This document shows positions 11,346 through 23,759 of a DNA stretch of 64,000 nt, piece by piece. This stretch comes from Ulota crispa. Its lineage: Eukaryota > Streptophyta > Bryopsida > Orthotrichales > Orthotrichaceae. Position 1 is the first letter of the stretch. Every line of letters starts with the position of its first letter. The stretch is taken from positions 11,442,539-11,506,538 of the forward strand of contig OY987248.1 of NCBI GenBank assembly GCA_963920765.1, in the 5' to 3' direction. The position numbers and the translations under genes were made by a program. The notes beneath the pieces were generated by a model. It was not told the origin of the DNA and ran no database searches. It saw only the letters and a program-made list of their open reading frames with translations.

Positions 11346-12543
11346 GGTGCTCCACTGCGCAGAATTCGAAGTAGAATTCTGCAACCCTAATACGTCAAAG
11401 AATTATGGCTGTGCCATTGTTGGCCTCCTAAACCCTAATCGCACATCACCAGAACAATCTCGTGATGCATCTGGCGACCATGAGAACTCAGAAAGGAACG
11501 CAAGGCCACGATTTGAATCGCTCCTATCGCTTCTACACTCAAGCTTCTTCAATGAACTCTAATTGCCGCAAAACTTTGTCACGAATTGCGTCGCATGTCT
11601 TGAAATTCTGGCAAAATGAGTGAGCCTGGAGCTCAAAGAATCCAGCAGCAATCTGTAAAAAGAAGAAGTCGCTTAAAAAACACCTCCGCAACTTTCACGT
11701 GAAGAAGAAAGCACGAAAAGCGTAAACAATTCACTTCCCGAAAGAAAGGTTTGCTTGAAATGGAATTGCGAGAGCACAATCTTGCGAGAAGGCAAAGCGA
11801 CGCACTCGCAAACTGGCACACTCACAAGCCACGATTAAACATGCGTTATTTTGTGCGAATTCACCATTTTGAACGTGCTTATTATATAACCTTTAAAAAA
11901 AATCTAGAATATGAATATTTCTAGATTATGAACAATCCTATTACTACCATTAAACATGTGTTATTGTGTGAATTCACCATTTCGAATGTGCTTATTATAT
12001 TCTTGAAAAAAATCCTAGCATACGAATACTTCCTAAATTATGAACAATCTAGTTATTTAATTATCGGTGCTCTAATCATATGAAATTTGAAAAAAAAACC
12101 TTTTGAATTCTTTGGTCAAATTTCTCTACTTTCACTTTTGAAGAACTCTTCTTCTATATAAAGAATCATGTAACAATGCTTTTGTTCAAATTCCTTCTAG
12201 GTTTTTTCTTGGTTGTAATAAGTGGTGATTCCATGTGCTCATGTGTTTGGTGTATATCAAAATGCTTTGAAAAGAACTTTTATTACAAATAAAACATATC
12301 TATGATTCAAACTTTCAAAAGAAGAAGAAAAACGTAGGTTTCGTGCCCCTTTGAATGAAGGGTTTTAATTAGGTTTAAGACTTTTGGATATTGTAAGAGG
12401 AGGGCAAGTTTGTATCAAAAGAAATATGCATGCTAACAATGACCAATGAAAATAGAAGATTTAAAACTCAACTATTTATTTGATATTTTTTATTTTTATT
12501 ATTATATCACATTTGGTATTAATAACTATATTTTTAGTCTAGG
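11346..12543. other. Upstream region of the F-box gene; intergenic
   Basis: The first 200 bases upstream of the ATG at 11345 contain AACCCTAA-type telo-box cores (near 11384 and 11432) and are the likely minus-strand promoter and leader. Further on, two related AT-rich blocks near 11840-11940 and 11950-12050 (both with AACATGYGTTATT and TATGAATA) look like a diverged tandem duplication. No gene is seen. Confidence 0.4.
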
Positions 12544-12851
12544 GGAAATTTCATGGATACCCCTAAAGTTTGCCATATTTTCTTAGATACCCCTGCTTTT
12601 TCAAAAATTTCACAAATATCCCTAGATCAAAAAAATTGGGTGTTTGTTTTGTTGTGCATGTCACTTCCCTTCTTCTTCTGTGCGCACACATAACAAAAAA
12701 GAAGTAGTGTGCACACAAAGAGAGAAGGAAGTGACCTGCACAACAAAACAAACGTTCAAAAATTGTGTTCCGAGGGTGTTTGTGAAATTTCTGAAAAAGC
12801 AAGGGTATCTATGAAAATATGACAAACTACATGGGTATCCATGAAATTTCC
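12544..12851. mobile_element. MITE of the AAATTTCATGGATACCCC family, copy 1
   Basis: It has long, nearly complete inverted symmetry: the left end GAAATTTCATGGATACCCC and the right end GGGTATCCATGAAATTTC, with paired inner tracts such as TTTGTTTTGTTGTGCA / TGCACAACAAAACAAA. It is about 308 bp and non-coding. Related copies are at 17041-17490, 38637-38901 and 55100-55425. Confidence 0.75.
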
Positions 12852-14473
12852 TCTTTAGTTTATATAAACTCTATTTATTTTTGCAATCACTTGTTTTTAA
12901 ATTATCCTATATGATGTCTTTTGGGTAGATGAAAAGGTAAACCTGATAACCTTTGGGTGAATGAAAACATCGACACAAAACCTCAAACATAAATGTATTA
13001 AAAGAAAAAGTATGCCTTGCCTATGGTTTGTGTAATTTGACATGTTCTTTCTCTCTCTTTTTAATATTTGTCTTGTCCAACTTCTTCCTCTGTTTGTATT
13101 TGATTTTCACCCTCCCCTTTCCTCCCTTTTGGTTGCCCTCCCCCAAATTTTTGTAAGTGACTTTTCACCCCTCCCTTCCCTACCCCTCTCTAATATAAAA
13201 TTTGAAACTTCTAAGGTAACTACACCCATACTTGAGCGTTTAAGGGTTTAGGGTACTTCAAAGTCTCAAAAAATTCAGGAATTATTTTGTAGAGTTAGCC
13301 TTTCAACAAGCTATCATGGAACATAATTTTTATGGGAAAAAGTATTGTAGATTATTTTATATTAAAGGGCAAAGTGCAACTCATAGGGTCCCAATTAGCA
13401 ACTCTAAACTACCCTTGATACTACTTTGATGTGTTCCTATACATGTGCGTGACGGTCCCAATCCCAACCATCTCACAGTAACTTAGCAATTGACATGTGA
13501 CAAGATTTTCTTGTGCAAGTGACATTCACTGCTCCACTTTGGGTTCACAGTGAGTGGTGACCACCTCAAAAGTAGGGCTCCACTTTAGGGACTGCTCACG
13601 TATGGGTGCTGTTACCTTATTCTCCCTCTCGATTTCTCCCACTCGAAGGAACAATTCTGAATTTATTGTGACGAACAGACAGCCCACGCTAAAATATAGA
13701 TATGTTGGTTGTAAAATGTAAATCTACGAGCCTAAAACAATGTCTCTTGATTGAAATGTTATGATCATTGGAACTGTCAATCCAAATTGAAATACAGAAC
13801 TTGCGTGATCACGGCAAAATAAAAAGCTTTAATCTAAAACCTTGTTACAAGGAATAATAATAGGAACTGATTGACATACCATGGGGTCTCATACATGATT
13901 TCCCTCATGAATCACATTTTCTCACGAATCTTTTAATAAGATCAACTGTCCAAATCAGTTATTCAAAAGGAAGTTTGACATCCCAATACGCGATAAGATA
14001 CCTTATTTTTAGTCATTGCAAAATTGTTTGAAATCGTAAATTACTTCATCAGCAAGGTGGAACTTAGATTCTTGAATTTCAATGAACTGAGACCTTCTAA
14101 CTACTGCATGCGGTAACTAAACTTGGGAGCGTTGAAATCCCCTTGATTATACTTGATAACATTTCGACCGACGCATTTGCAGAATCTCAACACAAAGTGT
14201 GTTAGTTTCAGGTTCTGCTGCCTTATACACCCAAGTAACAAATGGGAAATACTATCAAACCACCTCCGGAGCACAGCAGTTGAGTCTACCGACATTGAAA
14301 AAACTTTGAAGCAAATTATTTAAATCCATTACGTCTTGCTCAGAAACATTGACATCTAATCAAAGATAAGAATGTCAAAATGGAAATAATAAATCAAGCT
14401 ATTGAAGACGCTGTAGTCTACATATCAGCTTGATTACAAAACTTCTGGTAACAAAGGGCAAACGAAGAAGCGG
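12852..14473. other. Intergenic, no gene seen
   Basis: AT-rich sequence with pyrimidine-rich tracts at 13040-13190. No coding region was recognised. The part next to 14474 is the probable 3' untranslated region of COX6A. Confidence 0.45.
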
Positions 14474-16763
14474 TCAATGGTCCTCGTGACTCTCGTGCTT
14501 ATGTTCGAATAGGCCGTCCGGTCCTGCAAAATTAGTTGCTTTAGTTGGTATATTCAACTACTTAAAACTCATTATCAAAGATAAAGAAATCTCAAAAGAC
14601 ATACACGAGCAGATTGGTTCAATTCCAGAGCGCTCAACTCTGGAATACAATGAGATATCTTGTTCAAAGGTCCAATTAAACTAATGCAGAAAATATGAGA
14701 ATAAATAAGGGCAGAAATTTTAAGGACGCTTCAGATAACGTAAATTTCAGCGAAAGTTGATCTTAGGAAAACAACTGAAAGGAAAGAGAATATGACATAC
14801 CCCATGGGAACTCCTTGTTGCGAATATGCAAGTAAGAGTAATGCTGCACCATTTCCAACACAAAAGCAATATGAGAAAAATAGGACAATGACGAGGGTGT
14901 AAATGTATGTTACTTTCGCATTTGAACAAGATATGCACTCAAACCAATTGGCTTCTTATAATGACATGCAATCCTCAAACAAGTTTTTCAGAAAAAAATT
15001 TAAAAATCTCAAAAGAGGTTCCTTTAAGCATCTTCAAAGCAATCCAATGAAAAGAATAGTGCCTTAGAAGACAACAACATACCGGGTTGCCACCAGCACC
15101 GTGTTCCTCATTGGCGAGAGTATAGACGCCCAGGCTAATACACATTATATAAGCGGCAATTGTAACGCTGCGCCATTTGTAGGTCTCCTCTACAAAATCG
15201 CATCACCTTGAAGTAAGAAAATGTGCACAGGATGATCATTCACAGAAAAGCCATAATTCTTAGCGAGTCCATAATAAAACTGGAGGTAAAGTATGTACGA
15301 TATCCAAATTACTACGTTCAAATTGCCAGGAAAGTTGTGAACCAGAAGAAAAAAAACACAAGATGCGAATCCAATGTAAGGCTCAGCAGGAACCAGCTTC
15401 TTCTTGCTAGCTAAATTGCCTGAGAAATTGTTTATCAAATTTGCTAACTCTAATAGACTTCTCCCTAATAACTTATCTGTTTCTGAAATCATTTGAAAAC
15501 TTATTAGCTTAGACTCCTTTGATATCACAGCCTACGAGACCAAATTGCACATGATTATACAGAGTTTTCCACATCTGATAACATGGAGTTCTCCAGCATA
15601 GTTTTGCATGCAAAGGCGACATACAAGAAGCTTGGGATGCAGAAGTTAGAGGAACGGTCTAGAATCCTATTTCGCACTTGTCGAGCTTCTCATTGGCACA
15701 TTCTTGCGAAAAAACAAAGAGTGCCATAAAAGCGCGTTATCGTGAAGTACACAGAGAGTTTCGAACCGGGCGCAACTTTAGGGTTTGGTGAGAGAAGCGA
15801 TAATAGCGAAGGTGATATAAGAGAGGTAGAGGTATAATTCAGAAACAAATCCTCGCAGATCTCATTAAGTCAACGAGGACAATAGCGCCACCAGATTAAT
15901 CATCTTCCAACTCAAGATTACTACTAAGATATCGACAAACTAAGCGGAATGCAAAAACCATCCTGTCACAACCTCTTTAGTGAAATCAAACCCTAAGCAA
16001 CTGGCACGAACTAAAAAGAATCGACCCTAGCAGGTACTCTCGCCACAACCTAGAATATAACTCAAGAACATCGCGATCAGAACACAAATTGTACAACCAA
16101 GAAACCCTAATTCGCATAATGATCAAACATCACCAGCTTCTAACAGAAAAAAAAGCAGAACACCGATGCAACTTAGGGTTTGGTGAGCGAAGAGATAATA
16201 GCGAAGGTGATACAAAAGAGGTAGTAGTATAATCCTCCCAGACCTTATTAAGTCAATGAGGAAAATAGCGCCACCAGATTAATCATCTTGCAACTCAAGG
16301 TTACTACTCAGACATCGACAATCTAAGCGGAATTCCAAAACGATCCCGTCGCAACCTCTTTAGAGAAATCAAACCCTAAGGAACTGGCACGAACTAAAAA
16401 GAATCGACCCAAACAAGTACTCCTGCCACAACTTAGAATACACCTCAAAGAACCTTGCGATCGGAACACAAATATTCACCAAAAAACCCTAATTCACACA
16501 ATGATCAAACATCACCAGCTTCTAACAGAAAAAACAAGCAGAACACCGAATCAGAGTACAATAGTTCTAGGGCGATTTGATGTTTGCAAGAAAGAAGCAT
16601 CGGATGAGAGTGCCGAAAGGACCTCACCAGCGTCATCGTGCGCATGAGATTTAGAGGCGAAGAAGCGCTTGGTCACAGCGGCAGCCTGAGTGCTCTGGAG
16701 AGAGCTCGATGTCGAGGGTCGGCTCAACAGAGTACCGAGTCGCTGTCGGAGAGGATTCGCCAT
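14474..16763 (-). CDS. COX6A: Cytochrome c oxidase subunit 6A, mitochondrial (four exons, 111 aa)
   Basis: Exons on the minus strand are 16628-16763, 15083-15189, 14801-14843 and 14474-14523, 336 nt in total with consistent phases. Residues 1 to about 35 are a typical mitochondrial presequence (MANPLRQRLGTLLSRP..., Arg and Ser rich, no acidic residues), ending near KRFFASKSHAHDD. A single membrane span follows (VTIAAYIMCISLGVYTLA). The C-terminal family signature is intact: YLHIRNKEFPWGPDGLFEHK, facing the intermembrane space in known structures. COX6A is a nuclear-encoded subunit at the dimer interface of respiratory complex IV. The length fits the family (about 100-115 aa). The ATG at 16763 is the only in-frame Met before the presequence. 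Intron 1 (15190-16627) carries an internal tandem duplication. Confidence 0.93.
15771..16545. repeat. Tandem duplication of about 395 bp in COX6A intron 1
   Basis: Two adjacent copies start with CAACTTTAGGGTTTGGTGAG / CAACTTAGGGTTTGGTGAG (about 15773 and 16169) and end with ACATCACCAGCTTCTAACAG (about 16129 and 16510). They share GATAATAGCGAAGGTGAT and AGCGCCACCAGATTAATCAT. The copies differ by scattered substitutions and small indels. Telo-box like TTAGGGTTT occurs in each. Confidence 0.85.
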
Positions 16764-17040
16764 TGCTGCAATGCAAACAAGAGAGAGAGAGAAGGAGACT
16801 CCGGCGACCGACAACAACAATCTAGAGAAAACAATGAAGTCTTCTCTTTAGCATTCGCTGGGTCTTCTTCGTCCTACCGCGGAATCAGGTGAGTCGGCCG
16901 GTCCACGGTGTTAGAAGCTCCTTACCTATTACCGTTGTAGTAAACACTTCTGCATAGCATTCGAGGAGAAATTTTAGCTTCACCGGCCGATATCCGGCAT
17001 TTCCCATTTCCAACCGGGCATGCACCGGGCTTTTCCTATA
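16764..17040 (-). promoter_or_regulatory. COX6A leader and promoter region
   Basis: On the minus strand the sequence before the ATG has a CT-rich patch (TCTCCTTCTCTCTCTCTC, 16782-16800) typical of plant core promoters and 5' leaders. No clear TATA box was picked out. No CDS is present on the plus strand. Confidence 0.4.
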
Positions 17041-17490
17041 TTTATATTTAGGGTAAATTTCATGGAGGTAAATTTCATGGATACCATGGAGGTAAATTTC
17101 ATGGATACCATGGAGGTAAATTTCATGGATACCATGGAGGTAAATTTCATGGATACCATGGAGGTAAATTTCATGGATACCCCTGAAGTTTGCAATATTT
17201 TCATAGATATCACTGCTTTTTCAGAATTTATATAATACTTTTGGATCAAAATTTTCAAGCGTTTGTTTTATTGTGCACGTTACTTCCCTTTTTCCTTTGT
17301 ATGCATGTTTCTTTTTTTTGTTTCACTACATTTTCTTTCTTCAATATTGATCATGAAGAAACAATACAAACACAACAAATAAATGCCTAAGAATTATGGT
17401 CCTAAGATATTTGTGCAATTTCTGAAAAACAGGGTATCTATGTAAATATGGCAGACTTTAGGAATATCTATGAAATTTTCACTTATACTT
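17041..17490. mobile_element. MITE of the AAATTTCATGGATACCCC family, copy 2, with amplified end
   Basis: The left end is expanded into about five tandem 24-bp units of the form GGTAAATTTCATGGATACCA between 17052 and 17185, then continues as a normal copy (CCTGAAGTTTGCAATATTTT, TTTGTTTTATTGTGCA) to an inverted right end near 17482. The repeated unit is the terminal inverted repeat itself. The repeats make spurious open frames on both strands. Confidence 0.75.
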
Positions 17491-17689
17491 ATACTTATAA
17501 TGTTAGTTAGTGTAATCAGAGCTTTAAACGGAATATGGCCAATTTTTTTATTAGGTACTAGTTTTAAATTGCAATCATTTTTCTTTTGTCATTTCAACAT
17601 GGTGACTTTGTATTGACAGCTGGTTATTTCTGAACACACAAGTCTTGCAACTCAACTCTGAGGTAGAATGTACTATAGCTTGAGATGGA

Positions 17690-18655
17690 TTAACCCCTAA
17701 AGGCCGAAATGGTCCCTCGAGGGTCAAGTGGGGTTTTGGGCATGTACCTATATTTAAATTATTTTATGTGATGTTCTAGAACTTTTATGGAAAATGGGGA
17801 ATTCAAAGATCTATGTGGGCATCTAAATTTTTCTTCATTTAGACATTTATTGAAGAAATTATGCATGAATAGCTAAAAAACAAGGAAGAGCCAAGCAACA
17901 AAAAAAAAATTGTATTATTTTTAAATAGAAATTTGAAATTGGTTCTTTAGATTTTTATGTACGTGGGAAGCTTTGAATCATTCATTTCTAATTAATGAAA
18001 TTAAAGTTATGAGAAGTTTTAGTTTGCAAGCAAGTATCTGGCAAGTATGGGATTCCCAAACCTCTATTTTTTTACCCTCGCAAAATTTGTTGCTTTACAT
18101 TTTTGAGCTCTTTGTGTATTTGTTTTTTGACTTTTTTTCCATGTTGTAACTAGTAGACTAAGATTCCTTGGTTTTCACCATTTGGATCAAAGTAATTCAG
18201 ATTTTTGAATTTTACATGAATCCTCCAATTTTGCCTAGTGTATATGCAAATTTCATGCCCTTATGGCATTGCAAGATTTTACAAAGTATGTTTCACACCT
18301 CCAATTCATTTGAAAATTCTCCCGCCCATACCTAACTTGGTCTTCTACATGCGAAGAAAAACCTCAATTTTGCCTAGAGCAATTCTTTTTGGTATAGGAG
18401 TAGTCAAAGGCTTCTAAAAATTTTGGGCATTAGGGAAAAAAAACTTTTTTTTACAATTTAGATGTCAATATCTCACTTGTGTACATTTAGAATGAGCAGA
18501 TTTTTTCCTACAAGTACCTCCCAGAGTCTAAGGCAAGATCTTACAGTTGGATTTCCAAAAAAAACTTTTTTTCCTACAATTCTACTTATTTCTCCAAAAG
18601 TGGCAGTTTTTAGAGGCTTTCACAAAAAAAAAGGGCTTGAGCCTTTAGGAGTTAA
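17690..18655. mobile_element. TTAA-flanked transposon, copy A
   Basis: The left end is TTAA then CCCCTAAAGGC, the right end GCCTTTAGGAG then TTAA, giving 11-12 bp inverted ends inside a direct TTAA. The 960-bp interior is AT-rich without coding capacity. See the family finding. Confidence 0.6.
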
Positions 18656-18875
18656 ATGTAACCAAGCACATGGAAGTTGAAAATTTTAGAGAAAAATATG
18701 TTTTCAAGAGTTTTGTCTTTTAATTTGTGTGTTTTGATTTATTTATTTTATAGTGTCCTATATGTGGAGCAATACTAAATTATCTTTGAGCAATATTGAA
18801 AAGATTTTAAATGAACATGGTTTATTTAAATGAAATTCACTTATCTATAACCAAAAGTTGAAGATTGTTTATCTA

Positions 18876-21800
18876 TCTATACTACTAAGTGGGAGCCTAA
18901 CCCTAAGTGCGCCCTTTTCTAGAACCTTTTAGAATTTTTGGTATAAGTTGAAGCAACAAAGGACGTCACAGATATAGAACACCAAACACCCTCTAACCAT
19001 GTCTTTTTTCAAATTCTTCTAAAACTTTTCGGTGGAATTTGAAATAAAAAAGGACTCCAAGCACCAAACACCCCTCAATTATGACAGTTGTTAAAACAAA
19101 GCATTCATCTATTGGAGCTTAATCACAAATGTTTATAATGGAGTGAAAACTTGCGACTATTGATTGCTTACACTCATTCAAATTTACCAACAAGGAATGT
19201 ACAAAAAACAAGAAATATTCACCTTAGCATGTCTCACACCCACATCTCCTCTATTCTTACAAACATAGAGTCCAGTCATGAATTGTAGATTAATTGCAGC
19301 GTTTCTAGCCTTTCAAGAGTGGTCTCTGGTGCACCCTTGGCCCTTTGTAAAAAAGTTTACAAAATACTAAAGAATAGCACCTCAATAGTTTGCCATGTCT
19401 TGGCCTAAAAAACAACACGCTTGAAGAAAGACTTGCAGCAAGGGCTGCCAGGTATCGAGAAAAGCGTGCTGCTAAAGTATCGACTACAACAACCGGGGCA
19501 ACAACCGAGCAAGCCAGGCACCAAAGGACCACTCTCAGTGCATCTACCTGGGCACCAGTTGATTTCCATGAAGATCCAAATTTCATCATCCACCTCCTTG
19601 CTACACCAACTATCTGTGGTACATGTGGTGCTACTAAGTTTGAAAAGGAACCACCAGGAATGTGCTGTTCTTTTGGACGCATTGCCAACTCTTACTATGA
19701 CCCAGCCCCATCACTCCTACAGCTATATACTAGGCACGACACTGATGCAATTGAGTTTTGTAAGAATATTCATGCTTACAACGTGCTCTTTGCATTCACT
19801 TCTATGGAAGTTACCATTGACAAAGCATTGGTAGATGCCCATGATGGTGTGTATACTTTTCGTGCACAAGGCCAAATTTATCATGCAATTGGCAGCCTCC
19901 TTCCAAATGATACCTATCCAAAATTCTTGCAGATGTACATCTACGATATAGCTAATGAGATGGAGCATCGTGCAAACGTGTTTTCCCATTTGTCTCGAGA
20001 GACGTTGGTAATTTTACGCACCATGCTTGACACAGTGAATCCATTTGTCAAAGTCTTGCAATTAGTTTCAGAGCTACCCAATATTGAAGCTAGTCAATTG
20101 GTCATCACATTGAGCCCTGGACTTGATCAACGGGTGTACAACACACCGTCATCATATCAAATTGCTGCGGTATGGGTGGAAGGCAACAATGTCTACAAAA
20201 ATTTGGAACAACACATTGTGGTTTATCCTAGGGGAGAAAGCCTACGGAGGATATCAAAACTAGCTGCACCTTATGACCCACTCTAGTACCCGTTGTTGTT
20301 CCCTCATGGCAAGCATGGGTGGTATGCAGGCATGCATGGGCCAAATGGGGCACGAAAAGTAACTGCTGCAAAATATTTTGCAGGAAAGCTACAAATCCGC
20401 TCACACCAATAATCAATCTTCTACCATGCTCAGCGCCTTTTCCACCATTACATTGTTGACAACTACATCAAAATTGAAGCAGAACAACTTGGCTACCTTT
20501 GCAAGAACCAAAGCATCACACGTGCCGAGTGCTATCAAGGTCTGCACAACACCATTGCAGCAGGAGAGACAAATGCATAGTGTGTTGGAAAAATGGTAGT
20601 TCTCCCGTCGTTGTTCACTGGCGGTCCTAGAGATATGCACCAGCAATTCCAAGATGCCATGGCTTTGGTGCAAAGGTTTGGAAAGGTTGACTTATTTATT
20701 ATGGTAACATGCAATCCTCACTGGCCAAAGATGCATGACCAACTTTTGCCGTGCCAAACTCCAGCAGATCGACCAGACCTCACTTCACGCGTGTTTTGAG
20801 CTAAACTTATGCAATTGAATAGAGACCTTTTAGTCAACCATGTGCTTGGGTAGATTGTGGCAAACATCTATGTTATTGAGTTTCAGAAGCGTGGACTCCC
20901 GCATGCTCATCTTTTGCTCATTTTGGCTGCAAACAACAAGTTGCAGACTCCTGATCAATACAACGGTGTAGTTTGTACTAAGATACCAAATGCAAAGCTT
21001 TAGCCAAGACTTCCCACAGCAATTTTGAAACACATGATCCATGGACCTTGCAGTGTATTTAAGAGGTCTGCCACATGCATGAGAGATGGATCTTGCTCAA
21101 AACAGTACCCACAAGGTTTCTTTTCATCCACACAACAAGGGTATGATTCATATCCCGTGTACAGGAGGCTAGACGATGGACAACATGCATTAGTACGTGG
21201 TGTTGAAATTAACAACTGTTGGGTTGTGCCATACAACCCATACCTTTTGCTCAAATATAACTGCCACATTAATGTTGAGATTTGCGCAAGCATAAAGGCA
21301 ATCAAATACCTGTACTAATACATCTACAAGGGTCATGATCATGCAACTGTCGAGGTGGACACAAATCAGCAAGGCTTGAGTGACAAAATCAAGCAGTTTG
21401 TAGATGCTAGGTTGATATCAGCTCCCAAAGCTTGCTGACACATTCTCAAATTTGACCTAGCATGCATGGCACCATCTGTATATCACTTGCAGCTTCACCT
21501 GCCAGAGACACAAAATATTCACTTTTTTTCTATTGCAAGCCTTGAGGTGGTTGCTGCAAATTTGAAGAATGCACGCACTATGCTCACAGAAAACTTTGAC
21601 ACAAATCGTACGGATATTACTACACTTGAATTTTTGTATCAAGAGTTTCCTGAACACTATACTTGGAATAAAGCCTCTCGCACCTGGTCAAAACCTAATG
21701 CCAAGCACGTGATTGGTAGATTGTATATAGCCCATCCTCTTGAAGGCGAGAGGTACTTCTTACGCCTACTCTTGAATCATGTACGTGGAGCACAATCTTT

Positions 21801-23759
21801 TGAAGACCTTTGGCATGGATGCACCACTTTTTGTGAAAGTGCTCAACACCTCAAATTACTTGAGATGGACAATGGTGCACATCTATGCATGTTCAAAGCT
21901 GCTCAAGTCTGCATGCCACGAGAGCTTTGTCAACTTTTTTGCTCACTCCTTCTCTTTGCAAAAGTCTCAAATCCCTGTCAACTGTTGGATGCACACAAGG
22001 AGTCTATGATGGAGGATTACATCCACATTGGTATACATATTGGCCAAGTTTGCAAAGACGTGTTGCTCTCAGAGATTAGTCAACTCTTGGAACCACATGA
22101 ACGCACATTGGCAGATTTGGTCTACCACAGCCATGTAGCAATGCTTTGGTAAATCCTTCTAGCAACTGTTTGATCTTGGAAGAATTGCGTGTTCCTGTCA
22201 AAGACACCAATTTTGTCAACATTAGCATGCTCAACCAAGAGCAGCGTGTGGCATTTGATGACATCATAAGCCATGTTTCCACAAAAATGCCTGTGGTATT
22301 CTTTATAGATGGCCTGGCTGGCTCAGGGAAGACATTCTTGTATCGCTCCTAGCTTGCACATGTTTGGTCTTTGGGATTCATTGCAATTGCAATCGCATCT
22401 TCGGGCATTTCAGCAATTCTCATGCCCAAAGGCCGCATGGCACACTCTCGTTTCAAGATTCCTATCTCTGCTGATCAATCATCAACTTGCAACATTCGCA
22501 AGCAATCTACATTACCTGATTTGCTCACTCAAGCTACACTACTCATTTGGGACGAGGCCCCAATGACCAATCGCCACGCACTAAAGGCGGTTGATCGTAC
22601 CTTTTGCGACCTATTTGCAAGCAACCTACCATTTGGTGGCAAAGTTTAGTTCTTGGTGGAGATTTCCGTCAAGTTCTTCTAGTCATACCTAAGGCCACAT
22701 GTTTGCAACTGGTTGCAGCATCCATTTGCAAATCCTTGCTATGGAAAGATTTCAAGCTTCATTATCTTTGGTGAAATATACAAACTCAAATTGGAGCAAC
22801 AGCATTTTGTGACTTCCTCCTTCAGATTGGAGATGGCTCTTTTCCAAAATTGTGTGAGGATTTTGTTCAAATCCTTGATGAGATGGTTGTGAGTCCTAGG
22901 AACACCTCAACTTCTCCAAAAAATCTCATCATGAGCATCTATCCAGACCTTGAATTACATGCCTTAAATTCTCAATATTTTGAAGGAAGGGAATCCTCAC
23001 AGCCATCCGTGAACATACAAAAGAAATCAACTCCATGGTCCTAGACAAGTTCCTCAGACAACCACGCATATACTACAGCTACAATTCTATTGTGGATGAT
23101 CTAAAAAATCTATATCCACAAGAATTCCTCAACTCATAGCTCCAAGTAGTCTCCCGCCTCACGAGCTAAAGCTTAAGGTTGATTGTCTCATGATGTGCAT
23201 TTGGAATCTCAACTCTCATAAGGGCCTTTGCAATAGTACAAGACTATTAGTACGAGCATTCCACCCAAATGTGATTGATGTCAAGATTCTCACAGGAGAT
23301 TGTCAGGATCAACATGTATTTCTTCCACGCATACCACTCATGCCATCTCAAAGTATCCACCTCCCCTTCCAACTTAAGTGAAAGTAGTTTCCCATAGTTC
23401 TTGCCTTTGCTCTTACTATCAACAAATCTCAAGGTCAAACACTCCCTCATGTAAGCGTCTACCTTCCGGAACCTGTCTTTTTCCATGGCCAACTCTATGT
23501 TGCCCTCTCCCATGGACAATCCTTCTCTACCACTAAAGTATTAATTTGTCACTCACAACCAACACGTACTTCTGGTGTTTACACTTGGAATGTAGTCTAT
23601 GAAGAAGCATTGTTGTAGTTGTAGAGCATTATGTTCAAAAAGTGCACAAAGCACTTGTTTGTATGAAGAGCACCAATTCTCTCAAAGAGAATGTCAAGAG
23701 AGTGGCAATGTGATGAGCTCATGAACTTCACTCGCGCAAAGCGTGTGCCTCCATACTAG
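18876..23759 (+). mobile_element. Autonomous Helitron, decayed, with both ends identified
   Basis: The 5' end is A|TCTATACTACTAAGTGGGAG with TC at 18876-18877. The 3' end is CTAG at 23756-23759 followed by T, preceded by a hairpin CACTCGC-gcaaa-GCGTGTG at 23729-23747 (one T-T mismatch). This matches the Helitron rule of 5'-TC, 3'-CTRR, a terminal hairpin about 10 nt inside, and insertion between A and T. The interior encodes Rep and helicase remnants. The ends are shared with the short element at 24620-25096. Confidence 0.85.
19390..23620 (+). pseudogene. Helitron Rep/PIF1-helicase gene, multiply interrupted
   Basis: Known Helitron proteins join a rolling-circle HUH endonuclease (Rep) to a PIF1-type helicase. 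The zinc-finger-like start has CGTCGATKFEKEPPGMCC (near 19615). Rep signals are DLFIMVTCNPHWPKMH (near 20690), the HUH motif GLPHAHLLLI (20893-20922) and MIHGPCSVF. The helicase part shows Walker A GLAGSGKTFLY (22312-22345), Walker B LIWDEAPM (22547-22570), GGDFRQVL (about 22658) and LTINKSQGQTLPHVSVYLPE (about 23413). From 19390 to 22152 one frame is kept but carries about ten stops (for example 20284, 20578, 20798, 20851, 21001, 21316, 21436); the helicase part also has frameshifts. It cannot encode a working transposase. Confidence 0.9.

Noticed and set aside
16980..17258. Frames with repeated VSMKFTSM or EVNFMDTM on the two strands
   Set aside because: Produced by the tandem copies of a MITE end at 17052-17185.
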